From: Nocardia bovistercoris
GTDB taxonomy: Bacteria; Actinomycetota; Actinomycetes; Mycobacteriales; Mycobacteriaceae
Length of the DNA: 64,000 bases
Reading direction: 5' to 3'
Assembly: GCF_015674855.1 (NCBI RefSeq)
Contig: NZ_JADMLG010000003.1
Span: forward strand, 375,917-439,916
Positions 35,861-44,264 of the stretch are shown piece by piece. Position numbers and translations under genes: made by a program. Each line of letters opens with the position of its first letter. Position 1 is the stretch's first letter. The notes under the pieces are model-generated. The model ran no database searches and was not told where the DNA came from. It saw only the letters and a list, made by a program, of their open reading frames with translations.

Positions 35861-37063
35861 ATGCCGACCATCGAAGAACCGATCGAGATCGAAAACCCCG
35901 CCGAAGTATCGCTGTACGTCGACGACGGCGGCCACCGAGGCGCCGATGCGGACACCGGCGGCGTCGGCGTCGGCTGCGTGCGGCTGCGCAACTGGAAGAT
36001 GCATCCGGTGCGCGGCCACACCACCGGCGAGGACTCCGCCGCGTTCCTGGTGAAGATCAACTACGAACTCGTGCTGGAACCGGACGCGGTGCCGCTGTCC
36101 TGGTTCGAGATCGGCTTCGAGTTCGAGGACGCGCCGATCACGGTGGTCGACGCGATTCCCCGGCTGGTGACGACGGCCGAGCAGCCGAGATCCTTCGACC
36201 TCGACGACCATCTCGACCTCGTCGCCGGTCAGGCCATACACCTGCCGGCGACCCATCCCTCGGTGCACCTGTTCGGCGTCGGCGGCGCCGAGGTGCGTTG
36301 GCGGCACTCCTCGCGGCTGCCCGACGGCGTGAGCCCCGGCGCGTACACCGCGTGGCTCACCCTCGTGGTCCCCCGGCGGCGCACACCGTTGCGCGTCGAG
36401 GTGTCGGCCCGCTTCGACGTCCCGGTCGAGGAGGCGCTGTTCTACCAGCCCGGCCGAAAGCCCGTGCAGCTCACCGTGCCACTGCCCGAACCCGCGCCCG
36501 ACACACCCTCGGCGCCACCGAGCGCGGTCGCTCCCGCGACGAAACCCCACGACCCGCGCATCTTCATCTCCTACGCCTGGGACGACTCCGACCACCTCGA
36601 GGCCGTCCTGCGCTTCGCGGAGTTCCTGGTGCGCGACGTCGGACTCGACGTGCACCTCGACCGCTGGGACGTCGACCGACGCCGCGACTGGTACAACTGG
36701 GCGATCGGGGAGTTGACCAGCGCCGACTTCGTCATCGTCATCGCCTCGCCACTGTGCCGCGAAGTCGGCGACGGAAAGATCGACAGTCACCGCAACCGCG
36801 GATTGCAGTCGGAGATAGCGATCGTCAAGGAACTGCTGCACACCGACCGCCGCGAATGGACGACACGACTGCTGCCGGTCGTGCTGCCCGGCCACTCGAT
36901 CGCCGAGATCCCCGTATTCCTACAGCCGCTGTCCGCCGACCACTACACGATCGACTCGCTCGACGTCGCGGGCGCCGAGGACCTCATCCGCGTACTCACC
37001 GCCCGCATCCGCCATCCCCGCCCCCGCCGCCGCGACACCATCCTCGAACTGCCCACGGCATAG
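35861..37063 (+). CDS. SEFIR (TIR-like) domain effector protein
   Basis: A 400-residue protein. Residues 1-215 form a beta-rich domain of unknown family (SWFEIGFEFEDAPITVVD, HSSRLPDGVSPGAYTAWL). After a Pro-rich linker the SEFIR domain (about 228-375) shows RIFISYAWDDSDHLE, LDVHLDRWDV, DFVIVIASPLC and RNRGLQSEI. SEFIR domains are TIR relatives used in signalling and, in bacteria, in conflict systems as adaptors or possible NAD-consuming effectors. It has no signal peptide. The start ATG directly follows the palindromic element. Confidence 0.85.
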   Translation: MPTIEEPIEIENPAEVSLYVDDGGHRGADADTGGVGVGCVRLRNWKMHPVRGHTTGEDSAAFLVKINYELVLEPDAVPLSWFEIGFEFEDAPITVVDAIPRLVTTAEQPRSFDLDDHLDLVAGQAIHLPATHPSVHLFGVGGAEVRWRHSSRLPDGVSPGAYTAWLTLVVPRRRTPLRVEVSARFDVPVEEALFYQPGRKPVQLTVPLPEPAPDTPSAPPSAVAPATKPHDPRIFISYAWDDSDHLEAVLRFAEFLVRDVGLDVHLDRWDVDRRRDWYNWAIGELTSADFVIVIASPLCREVGDGKIDSHRNRGLQSEIAIVKELLHTDRREWTTRLLPVVLPGHSIAEIPVFLQPLSADHYTIDSLDVAGAEDLIRVLTARIRHPRPRRRDTILELPTA

Positions 37064-37213
37064 CTGCGGATTCCGCGCAGTCGCCGGGTCGCATCGCAAG
37101 GTCGCGGCAAGGTCGGAGCTAGCCGCGGACACTAATTTCGGGGGCGAATCGATCGAACCGAGCGCGGGACACGACACCGGGATCGATCACGCGACAACCG
37201 AAAGCATCGCACA

Positions 37214-37699
37214 GTGACCAAGGGTGACCACATCAAATTCCATCGCCTGCTCGGCGTCGAACACCACGCGATCGACATGGGCGACGGCACCGTCATCGAA
37301 TTCCGTTCGGGCCGCGCGCTCGGCAAGATGATCCGCCGCGTCGCGCTGGATCAGGTGCGCGGACGATCTTCGCTGATCACCGTCCGCTACGACACCCCCG
37401 TGCTCCCGGCCGAGGAGACCTGTCGGCGAGCGGAGGCGCTACTGGAATTCTTCGACCGCGACGGGAAGCAGCGCGGCGCCTATCCCCGCTACAACCTGTT
37501 CGCCCACAACTGCGAACATTTCGCGACCATGTGCAAGACGGGCGAGTCGATGAGCGAGCAGGTCGCCGACTTCCAACGCGGAATGCGCGGCGGAGCCCGA
37601 ACCTACCTGCTGCTCACCGCCGCCGGACTGGCGATCGACATCGTGATCCGCCGACTGTCGAACCGTGCCCCGGATTCGGACCACGGGCAGCGCCGATGA
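37214..37699 (+). CDS. LRAT/NlpC-P60-like domain protein with C-terminal membrane helix
   Basis: A 161-residue protein. His18 in VEHHAIDMGDGTVIEF and Cys100 in NLFAHNCEHFA are the catalytic pair of the permuted papain-like LRAT family, which transfers or removes acyl groups on lipids. A hydrophobic helix near the end (TYLLLTAAGLAIDIVI, about 130-145) could anchor it in the membrane. The GTG start at 37214 follows a 150-base gap with no clear promoter. The stop overlaps the two-TM gene (ATGA). LRAT-like proteins occur as effectors in conflict systems, where a lipid-acting toxin role is proposed. Confidence 0.82.
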   Translation: MTKGDHIKFHRLLGVEHHAIDMGDGTVIEFRSGRALGKMIRRVALDQVRGRSSLITVRYDTPVLPAEETCRRAEALLEFFDRDGKQRGAYPRYNLFAHNCEHFATMCKTGESMSEQVADFQRGMRGGARTYLLLTAAGLAIDIVIRRLSNRAPDSDHGQRR

Positions 37700-38097
37700 A
37701 CACACCGAGCCCCGAAACCGCCGATCAACTGCTCGACCGTGAGATCACGCGGGAGTTGCGCCGCTGGAAGATCGGCACCTTCAACTACGGCGTCACCTAC
37801 TACGTGTCCAGAACCGTGCTGATCGTGGCGAGCGCGACGGTCGCGGCGGGCAACAATCTGCACGGCGGCGCGGGCGAATGGATATTGCGTTGGGTCCCGC
37901 TGCTTTCGGTACTCGTGGCGATCCTCGCCGCCTTCGACACCTGGCTGAAGCCGCTACAGAAATGGCGGGGATTCATGACCTCCCGTGACAGCCTGGCCGA
38001 CCTGGCGATCTCCTACGCCCAGGACGGCGACCGCGACACCGTCCGCCGCGAACTCGCCCGGCTACGACAATCCCACCGCGACACGAACATCTTCTGA
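37696..38097 (+). CDS. SLATT/DUF4231-like two-TM predicted membrane effector
   Basis: A 133-residue protein. A cytoplasmic helix (EITRELRRWKIGTFNYGVTYYVSRT) leads into membrane helix 1 (about 45-62, VLIVASATVAAG), a short GGAGE loop and helix 2 (about 70-87, WVPLLSVLVAILAAFDTW), then KPLQKWRGFMTSRDSLADL and a charged tail. This order is typical of SLATT domains, proposed pore-forming effectors in nucleotide- and NTPase-based immunity. It is coupled to the LRAT-like gene, suggesting that the two act on the membrane together. The family call is by pattern only. Confidence 0.7.
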   Translation: MNTPSPETADQLLDREITRELRRWKIGTFNYGVTYYVSRTVLIVASATVAAGNNLHGGAGEWILRWVPLLSVLVAILAAFDTWLKPLQKWRGFMTSRDSLADLAISYAQDGDRDTVRRELARLRQSHRDTNIF

Positions 38098-38099
38098 AG

Positions 38100-38513
38100 T
38101 CACCGCCCCGGTTCGGCCCCCAGCTTTCGGGCGACGCGCTCGATCGCGTCCATGCACTGGGTCAGGGCGAAGGCCGGGTTGAGTTCCAGTGCCGCGGTGG
38201 CCTCCTCGTAGATGAGGATGTGTCCGGCGGGGAAGAAGTACGCCTCGCCCGCGACGGCGGATTCGTCCGGCATGTCGGCGCCCGGGTAGGTGGCGCGGAT
38301 GGTGCCGGAGAAGATGTAGCCGTAGTGCGGGCACGGGCAGACGCCGCCGGGCAGGCCCGCCACCTTGTAGAGTTCGGTGCAGTCGCGCGGTCCCGCCGTG
38401 GTGGTGTAGCCGATTTCCATATCGCCCCAGTGGGCGGAACGGAAGCCGCTCGCGGAGGCGGGCCAGCGGCCACCGCCGCCCGCGGGGAGGTCTTCGAGTC
38501 GTGAATGCGGCAC
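38100..38513 (-). CDS. Cupin-like small protein
   Basis: A 137-residue protein with a predicted RmlC-type beta barrel: PCPHYGYIFSGTIRATYPG and GEAYFFPAGHILIYEEA match the two cupin motifs (a His near CPHYGY, then FPAGH). It is probably a small metal- or ligand-binding protein, and its function is unknown. It converges with the SLATT-like gene with only two bases between stops, so no terminator fits there. It starts the minus-strand block of lipid genes. Confidence 0.7.
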   Translation of the reverse strand: MPHSRLEDLPAGGGGRWPASASGFRSAHWGDMEIGYTTTAGPRDCTELYKVAGLPGGVCPCPHYGYIFSGTIRATYPGADMPDESAVAGEAYFFPAGHILIYEEATAALELNPAFALTQCMDAIERVARKLGAEPGR

Positions 38514-38581
38514 GGTCGTCCTTTTCTGTGCGTCGGTCCGGATCTCATGAGGTTTCGAAGTTCACACCCGAGTGCGGCGAA

Positions 38582-38602
38582 GCTCTCGCGCGGCGCGAGA
38601 GC
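38582..38602 (-). terminator. Hairpin after the Ddn-like gene
   Basis: GCTCTCGCGC and GCGCGAGAGC (38582-38591, 38593-38602) form a nearly loopless inverted repeat nine bases beyond the Ddn-like stop and before the cupin gene. It probably ends the upstream operon. Confidence 0.6.
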
Positions 38603-38610
38603 ACCGGCCC

Positions 38611-39066
38611 TCACTCCGGGCGCAGCGCGACGACCGGGATCGGGCGATCGGTGCGCGACTGGTAGACCTCGTAGTTGGGCCAGTAGTCGTTGACGATGCG
38701 CCACAACCGCTCTCGCTCCTCCGGCGCGGCCGTGTGCGCGGTCACCGGAATGCGCCGCGCCTTGACCTGCACGACCGCCACGGGATTCGCCAGCAGGTTC
38801 AGGTACCACGCCGGATGCCGGTCGGCGCCGCCCGCCGAGGCCACGACCAGGTAATCCGAGCCGTCGGTGCCGTAGATCAGCGCCGAGGTCCTCGGCCGTG
38901 CCGTCTTGCGACCTGTGCTGGTGAGCAACAGGATGGGCACGCCGTTCCACTCGTATCCGACCTCGCCGTCGGTTTCGAGATACCGCCGGACGTGTTCGGC
39001 GCCGCGGAGTGTGAGGTCGGGTGGCCGATAGCCCGCGGGCTCACCACCGTTCGGGGCGGACGGCAT
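38611..39066 (-). CDS. Deazaflavin (F420)-dependent nitroreductase family protein
   Basis: A 151-residue split-barrel protein of the Ddn family. PILLLTSTGRKTARPRTSALIY and HPAWYLNLLANPVAVVQV are the hallmark cofactor-binding segments. It should reduce a substrate (quinone, nitro compound or enone) with reduced F420. It lies 28 bases downstream of the aldehyde dehydrogenase on the same strand. F420 use fits an actinobacterial host. Confidence 0.88.
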   Translation of the reverse strand: MPSAPNGGEPAGYRPPDLTLRGAEHVRRYLETDGEVGYEWNGVPILLLTSTGRKTARPRTSALIYGTDGSDYLVVASAGGADRHPAWYLNLLANPVAVVQVKARRIPVTAHTAAPEERERLWRIVNDYWPNYEVYQSRTDRPIPVVALRPE

Positions 39067-39094
39067 GGTCGGCTCTCCTTCTTTCGGGGAGCGG

Positions 39095-40564
39095 TCATCG
39101 GAGTTCGCCGACGACCAGATGTTTGACTTCCTGGAAGGCGCGGATCCCGTCGGTCCCGCGCTCGCGTCCGATCCCGCTGTGCTTGTAGCCGCCGCTGGGC
39201 GCGTACGCGCTGAACAACGCGGTGTTCACGTTGACCGCGCCGGTGCGAAGCCGCCGGGCGATCGCCGTGCCCGCGGCGGGATCGGCACTGTACACCTGCG
39301 CCGAGAGCCCGTATCGGCTGTCGTTGGCGATGGCGACCGCGTCATCGATGTCCCGGTAGCCGAGGACGGTCAGCACCGGGCCGAAGATCTCCTCTCGCGC
39401 GGCCGGATTCGCGTTGTCGGGCGCATCGAGCACGGTCGGTTCGAAGTAGTAGCCGCGGTCGAATCCGACGGGCCGTCCGCCGCCCCGCACCACGACCGCG
39501 CCCTCGTCGACGGCCAGCGCGACGAACCGTTCGCACCGCGCTCGCGCGTCGGCACTGATCACCGGCCCGATCGTGGTGCCGGGTTCGGTGGGAGCGCCGA
39601 CCCGCATGGCCGCGTAGGTCTTCGAAACCATCTCCAGCACTTCGTCTTTGCGCTCGTTCGGCACCAGCATCCTGGTCGCCGCGACGCACGCCTGTCCCGC
39701 GGTGCCCGCGATGACGGCCGCGGCGCCCGCCGCGACATGGGTGACGGCGTCGTCGAGATAGATCTGCGCCGATTTGCCGCCGAGTTCCAGCGCCACCCGC
39801 TTCACCGTCGGCGCCGCCTGCGCCAGGATCCGCGCCCCGACGCCGGTCGAACCGGTGAACGAGACCATATCCACCTCGGGGTGGGTGGTGAGCAGTTCCG
39901 CGCCCGCCGCCCCGGCCTCGACCACGACGCTGAACACGCCGCGCGGCAGTCCGGCGGCCTCGGCGGCGGCGCCGAGCAGCAGCGAGGAGATCGGCGTCGA
40001 CGGACTCGGCCGCAGCACCACGGAATTACCCGCGAGCAGCGCGGGCACGATCTTCTGCAGCGCCATGATCAGCGCCGCGTTGTACGGCGTGATCGCCGAC
40101 ACCACGCCGACGGGCTCGAACCGGCGGATGCTCACCGCGACCCGACCCCTGGTCGCCTCGTCCAGCGGGACCGGGTTGTATTCCTCGTGCGGCATCGAGG
40201 AATACAGGTCGATCGTCGCGCGCGCGATGGCCAGTCCGCCGAGGAATTGCGAGCGTTCGGCGAACATCGTCGGCTGCCCGGCCTCGGCCACCATGGTCGC
40301 GACCAGCGCCGCGCGCGCGGCCTCGATGTGATCGAGGAAGGCGTGGATCGCCACGATCCGCTCGGACGGCGGCGCATCGGCCCACACCCCGGAATCGAAG
40401 CAGCGCCGCGCTTGTCGGATCGCGCGTTCGATCTCCGCGAGCGGCGTCGCCGCGATCTCGGCCACTCGCGATTCGTCGGCGGGGTTCTCCACGGCGAGGA
40501 TCTCCTCGCCGTCCACCCAGTCGCCCGCCACATACGATCGGCGCTCATCGATCATCGTCGGCAT
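39095..40564 (-). CDS. Aldehyde dehydrogenase (NAD(P)+)
   Basis: A 489-residue enzyme oxidising an aldehyde to its acid. The catalytic Cys lies in AGQACVAATR, the general-base Glu in ALELGGKSAQ, and the cofactor segment is SFTGSTGVGARI. ATG 40564 (MPTMIDERR) has AGGGG upstream and gives the normal family length, while ATG 40612 would add 16 residues. It is in the same direction as, and close to, the Ltp-like thiolase and CoA-transferase genes, suggesting a shared side-chain degradation route. Confidence 0.9.
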   Translation of the reverse strand: MPTMIDERRSYVAGDWVDGEEILAVENPADESRVAEIAATPLAEIERAIRQARRCFDSGVWADAPPSERIVAIHAFLDHIEAARAALVATMVAEAGQPTMFAERSQFLGGLAIARATIDLYSSMPHEEYNPVPLDEATRGRVAVSIRRFEPVGVVSAITPYNAALIMALQKIVPALLAGNSVVLRPSPSTPISSLLLGAAAEAAGLPRGVFSVVVEAGAAGAELLTTHPEVDMVSFTGSTGVGARILAQAAPTVKRVALELGGKSAQIYLDDAVTHVAAGAAAVIAGTAGQACVAATRMLVPNERKDEVLEMVSKTYAAMRVGAPTEPGTTIGPVISADARARCERFVALAVDEGAVVVRGGGRPVGFDRGYYFEPTVLDAPDNANPAAREEIFGPVLTVLGYRDIDDAVAIANDSRYGLSAQVYSADPAAGTAIARRLRTGAVNVNTALFSAYAPSGGYKHSGIGRERGTDGIRAFQEVKHLVVGELR

Positions 40565-40625
40565 TCGCCCCTGCCTTCCGGTCGCGTCGCGGCCTGTCTC
40601 GTCGGATGTCATACCTTGTTCTCGT

Positions 40626-41828
40626 TCAATACTTTTCGCTGCTGTAGACGACCGCGCCGCCGTAGTGCGGCGAGGAGTGGCAGGCCAGCGCGACCGACGC
40701 GCTCCCCCCGCGCGCCCCCGCCCGCCCGGACAGTCGCAGATAGCACTCCAGCATCTGCGGGATGCCGTGCATGCGCCCGTTGCCGAGGGCTCCGCCGCCG
40801 GACAGCACCGCCATGGCGCCCGGCACGTCGCTGTCGATGCCGCCGTCGGCGACCAGCCGGTGCGCCTCGCCGACCGGGCAGAAGCCGAGCGCCTCGAGCC
40901 AGAAGTAGACGAACGGCGAGAATCCGTCGTAAACCTGCGCCAGATCTATCTCGCCCGGTCCGCGCACCCCCGCCGACTCCCACAACCGCTCGGCCAGGTC
41001 GAGGCCGCCCGCCATGATGTCGTCCAGTGGCCAGTGCAGCGGAAGCCGCGCGGGCACGGGTCCGCTGCCCGCGTAGCCCGCCACGTACACCGGAGGATGC
41101 GGCAGGTCGCGGGCGCGCTCGGCGGAGGTGAACACGAACGCCGCGACGCCGTCGACCGGAATGTCGCAGTCCAGTCTGCGCACCGGATCGCTCACCATCG
41201 GCGCGGCCAGGTACTCGGCGCGGGTCAACGGTCGGTCGTGCCAGTACGACCACGGGTTGCGCGCGCCGTTCTTGCGCGCCTCGACCACGACGCTCGCCAT
41301 CGTGTCCGGGTCGGCCTGGTAGCGCTGGAGGTATTCGTTGTAGGGCAGCGCGATCATCGGCAGCGGTCCACCGAACCCCTGCGGGACGGTCCACTGCTGC
41401 TCCCCCGACACGGTGTTCGCCGGGTTGTCGTGATAGCCGCCGACCGGATTGTGCAGCGCGCGGTGCACCAGCACGTAATCCGCCGCGCCCGCGGCGATCG
41501 CGTTCGCCGCCAACGCGACCGCGCCGGGAAGCTGGCCGATGCCCTGGAATCCGGCGACATAGCGCGGCGCGGTCGCGACCCGCTGGGCCAGCCAAGCCGC
41601 CGATACCGTGCTCACACCGTCGCGCACGGCGTGCGCCCCCGCCGTCGGGAACAGCGCCGAGGTGACGAATCCGTCGATATCGGCGGCGGTCAGTCCCGCG
41701 TCCGCGATGGCCGCCCGCGCGACGTCGACGGCCACCGCGCCCAGCGGACGATCGGCGCGCCGGGTGGCGACGCTGTGCGCGTATCCGACGATCGCGACCC
41801 GCCCGCCCACACCGGGACGCCGCGTCAC
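40626..41828 (-). CDS. Thiolase-like/Ltp-family lipid-transfer enzyme
   Basis: A 400-residue protein of the thiolase-like SCP2/Ltp type. It starts near GRVAIVGYAHS and contains DGVAAFVFTSAE, the QVYDGFSPFVYFWLEALGFCPVGE segment typical of this branch, and ends with HSSPHYGGAVVYS. Such proteins carry out retro-aldol cleavage or thiolysis in sterol side-chain degradation, often with a small DUF35 partner, which is not seen here. The start is uncertain: GTG 41828 or GTG 41882. It is followed 61 bases later by the aldehyde dehydrogenase. Confidence 0.82.
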   Translation of the reverse strand: MTRRPGVGGRVAIVGYAHSVATRRADRPLGAVAVDVARAAIADAGLTAADIDGFVTSALFPTAGAHAVRDGVSTVSAAWLAQRVATAPRYVAGFQGIGQLPGAVALAANAIAAGAADYVLVHRALHNPVGGYHDNPANTVSGEQQWTVPQGFGGPLPMIALPYNEYLQRYQADPDTMASVVVEARKNGARNPWSYWHDRPLTRAEYLAAPMVSDPVRRLDCDIPVDGVAAFVFTSAERARDLPHPPVYVAGYAGSGPVPARLPLHWPLDDIMAGGLDLAERLWESAGVRGPGEIDLAQVYDGFSPFVYFWLEALGFCPVGEAHRLVADGGIDSDVPGAMAVLSGGGALGNGRMHGIPQMLECYLRLSGRAGARGGSASVALACHSSPHYGGAVVYSSEKY

Positions 41829-41916
41829 GATCGCACCGGATCGACAGCGGACCCGGCCCGACAACCGTACCCGAGCGGCCACGAATCATCTTGCCGCACA
41901 GACGAATCGACCTCGT

Positions 41917-43131
41917 TCACGGCACCACCCCGCTGTCCTTCAGGTCGGCGATCTCGTCCCACGAATACCCGAGCTGGAGCAGCACGTCCTCGGTGTGTTC
42001 ACCGTGTTCGGGCGCCCGCCGCAAGGTGGGTGGGCGCTCGTCCAATTGCACGGGTCCGGTCGGCAGCGAATACGACGCGCCACCCTCGGAGCCGACCGCG
42101 CCGATGTAGTCGTTGGCGAGCACCTGGGGGTCGTCGAGCAATTCCTCCACCGCCTGCACCGGCGCCCACGGCGCGTCGAGATGGCTCAGCAGCGCCTTCC
42201 ATTCCTCGAAAGTTCGCCCGGCGAATTCCTTCTCCAGTTCCGCCACGCAGGCGGAGAGGTTCTCGCGACGGGCGGCCATATCCGCGAAGCGCGGATTCGC
42301 GAGCAGATCCTCGCGCCCGAGCAGGCGACAGAACGGCGACCAGTAGCGGTCGGGCTGCAGGAAGACCAGCTGAATGTGGCGGCCGTCCTTGGTCCGGTAG
42401 GCGCCGACGAGCGGATTGACCGCCCCGCCGCGCCCCGATGCCGCCCGCGGCGTGCCGCCCGCGAGCGCCGCGAGCACATCCGAGGTCAGCATCCACATCG
42501 CGCCCGCGAGCAGTGAGACATCGACGACGCCGCCGACGCCGGTGCGCTCGCGACGCAGCAGAGCCGCCGCGATGCCGAACGCCAGCGCCATCGCGCCGTT
42601 GCGATCGCCCATCGCGCCGCGCTGGGCGATCGGGTAGTCCCGTTCCGGCGGGGTGAGCACATGCGCGACGCCGCCGCGCGCGAAAAATGCCGACGAGTCG
42701 TAACCGGGGCTGTCGGCATCGGGTCCGCGCACACCGTAGCCGTGTCCGCGCGCGTAGATCAGCGCCGGGAAACGCCGCGTCAGTTCGTCCGCGTCGAGGC
42801 CGAGTCGACGCAGCGCCCCCGGCCTGAAGTTCGTCAGGAACACGTCCGCGGTCCGCAGCAACTCCTCGAGCAGTCCCCGCCCCCGCTCGGTGCCGAGATC
42901 GATCGCGACCGACCGCTTGCCCCGATTCGCCATGGCCACCGACAGATTCACTCCCGAACTGTCCGTACCGATGCCCTGGGTGGCCAGGGCGCGATACGGA
43001 TCGCCGTCGGGACGTTCGACGCGGATCACGTCCGCGCCCCAGTCCGCCAACAACGCACCGGCCACCGGCACGAAGACCCACTGCGCCAGTTCGACCACGC
43101 GCAGGCCGTCGAACGCCTCGCCGTCCAACAC
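41917..43131 (-). CDS. CaiB/BaiF-type CoA-transferase (family III)
   Basis: A 404-residue enzyme moving CoA between acids. It starts DGLRVVELAQWVFVPVAGALLADWGADVIRVE, the family III hallmark, then has LLRTADVFLTNFRPG and MGDRNGAMALAFGIAAALL. It is the first gene of a minus-strand block and divergent from the mycofactocin SDR and P450. It probably activates a side-chain or ring-cleavage acid for the Ltp-like enzyme. The donor and acceptor are not predictable. Confidence 0.9.
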   Translation of the reverse strand: MLDGEAFDGLRVVELAQWVFVPVAGALLADWGADVIRVERPDGDPYRALATQGIGTDSSGVNLSVAMANRGKRSVAIDLGTERGRGLLEELLRTADVFLTNFRPGALRRLGLDADELTRRFPALIYARGHGYGVRGPDADSPGYDSSAFFARGGVAHVLTPPERDYPIAQRGAMGDRNGAMALAFGIAAALLRRERTGVGGVVDVSLLAGAMWMLTSDVLAALAGGTPRAASGRGGAVNPLVGAYRTKDGRHIQLVFLQPDRYWSPFCRLLGREDLLANPRFADMAARRENLSACVAELEKEFAGRTFEEWKALLSHLDAPWAPVQAVEELLDDPQVLANDYIGAVGSEGGASYSLPTGPVQLDERPPTLRRAPEHGEHTEDVLLQLGYSWDEIADLKDSGVVP

Positions 43132-43389
43132 ATACCTCCTCGGATCAGGAAATCACCCAGAACCATAGTCAGATTCTACGAATAGCGATAGTGTCACTCT
43201 TCAATATTCGAATCGCCGTTCTCCCCCGGGAGTATCGCCCGGAGTCGCGCCCGGCGGCCGTAGCGCCGCTCGGTCGCCCGCCCACTCCGGCAGGCCGGAC
43301 GGCACCGCCCATCGACCACGGAAGCCGTTGTCCCCCTGGGACAGACGTCTCCGAGCGGCGCCGTCCCGACACCGAAAAGAGGAACAGTC
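43132..43389. promoter_or_regulatory. Divergent promoter region of the lipid cluster
   Basis: 258 bases between the CoA-transferase and the SDR. The left 80 bases are clearly AT-richer, with ATTC-TAC-GAAT and AATATTCGAATCG, short inverted repeats that could be the operator of a TetR-like regulator. The right part is GC-rich, and AAAGAGGAAC before ATG 43390 is the ribosome site. A single regulator here could control both arms. Confidence 0.45.
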
Positions 43390-44226
43390 ATGTCAGGCCG
43401 AGTAGCAGACAAAGTCGCGTTCGTGACCGGCGCGGCCCGCGGTCAAGGCCGCAGTCACGCGGTGCACCTGGCGCGCGAGGGCGCCGACATCATCGCGATC
43501 GACATCTGCGCGCCGATCGACGGCATGCCCGAACCGACATCGACCCCCGACGACCTCGCCGAGACGGCCGAGATGATCAAAGGCTTCGGCCGCCGGGTCG
43601 TCACCGCGCAGGTCGACGTGCGCGACTACGCGAGCCTCGCCGCCGCGGTGGACGGCGGCGTCGAGCAGCTCGGGCGACTCGACATCATCGTCGCCAACGC
43701 GGGCATCGGCACCCCCGGCGCACCGCTCGACGAGATGGACGAACAACGCTGGCAGGACACCATCGACGTCAACCTGACCGGCGTCTGGAAGACCGTCAAA
43801 GCGGGCATCGGCCACATCAAGGCGGGCGAACGCGGCGGCTCGATCGTGCTGACCAGTTCGGTGGGCGGGCTGAAGGCCTATCAGCGGGTCGGGCACTACG
43901 TCAGCGCCAAACACGGCGTGGTCGGGCTCATGCGCACCCTCGCGGTCGAACTCGGGCCGCACAGCATCCGCGTGAACTCCATACATCCCACCCACGTGAA
44001 CACCCCGATGCTGATGAACGAGTCGACCTACACCACCTTCCGACCCGACCTGGAAAACCCCGGCCCCGCCGACCTCGAACCCATCTGCCGCATGTTCCAC
44101 GTGCTGCCGATCCCGTGGGTCGAGGCCGAGGACATCAGCAACGCCGTCCTGTTCCTCGCCTCCGACGAGTCCCGCTATATGACCGGCGTTCCGCTGCCGG
44201 TCGACGGCGGCAGCTGCCTGAAATAG
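43390..44226 (+). CDS. Mycofactocin-coupled SDR dehydrogenase
   Basis: A 278-residue short-chain dehydrogenase. TGAARGQGRSHAVHLAREGADIIAID is the nucleotide site, with the RGQGRSHA signature of mycofactocin-coupled SDRs and an insertion after the second strand. Ser in LTSSVGG and the HYVSAKHG Tyr/Lys pair form the active site. It should oxidise an alcohol while keeping NAD tightly bound and passing electrons to mycofactocin. It probably prepares the lipid or sterol substrate together with the P450. Confidence 0.88.
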   Translation: MSGRVADKVAFVTGAARGQGRSHAVHLAREGADIIAIDICAPIDGMPEPTSTPDDLAETAEMIKGFGRRVVTAQVDVRDYASLAAAVDGGVEQLGRLDIIVANAGIGTPGAPLDEMDEQRWQDTIDVNLTGVWKTVKAGIGHIKAGERGGSIVLTSSVGGLKAYQRVGHYVSAKHGVVGLMRTLAVELGPHSIRVNSIHPTHVNTPMLMNESTYTTFRPDLENPGPADLEPICRMFHVLPIPWVEAEDISNAVLFLASDESRYMTGVPLPVDGGSCLK

Positions 44227-44264
44227 GCGAAAACCCCTCTCCCCACGACGAATAAGGCGCCACC

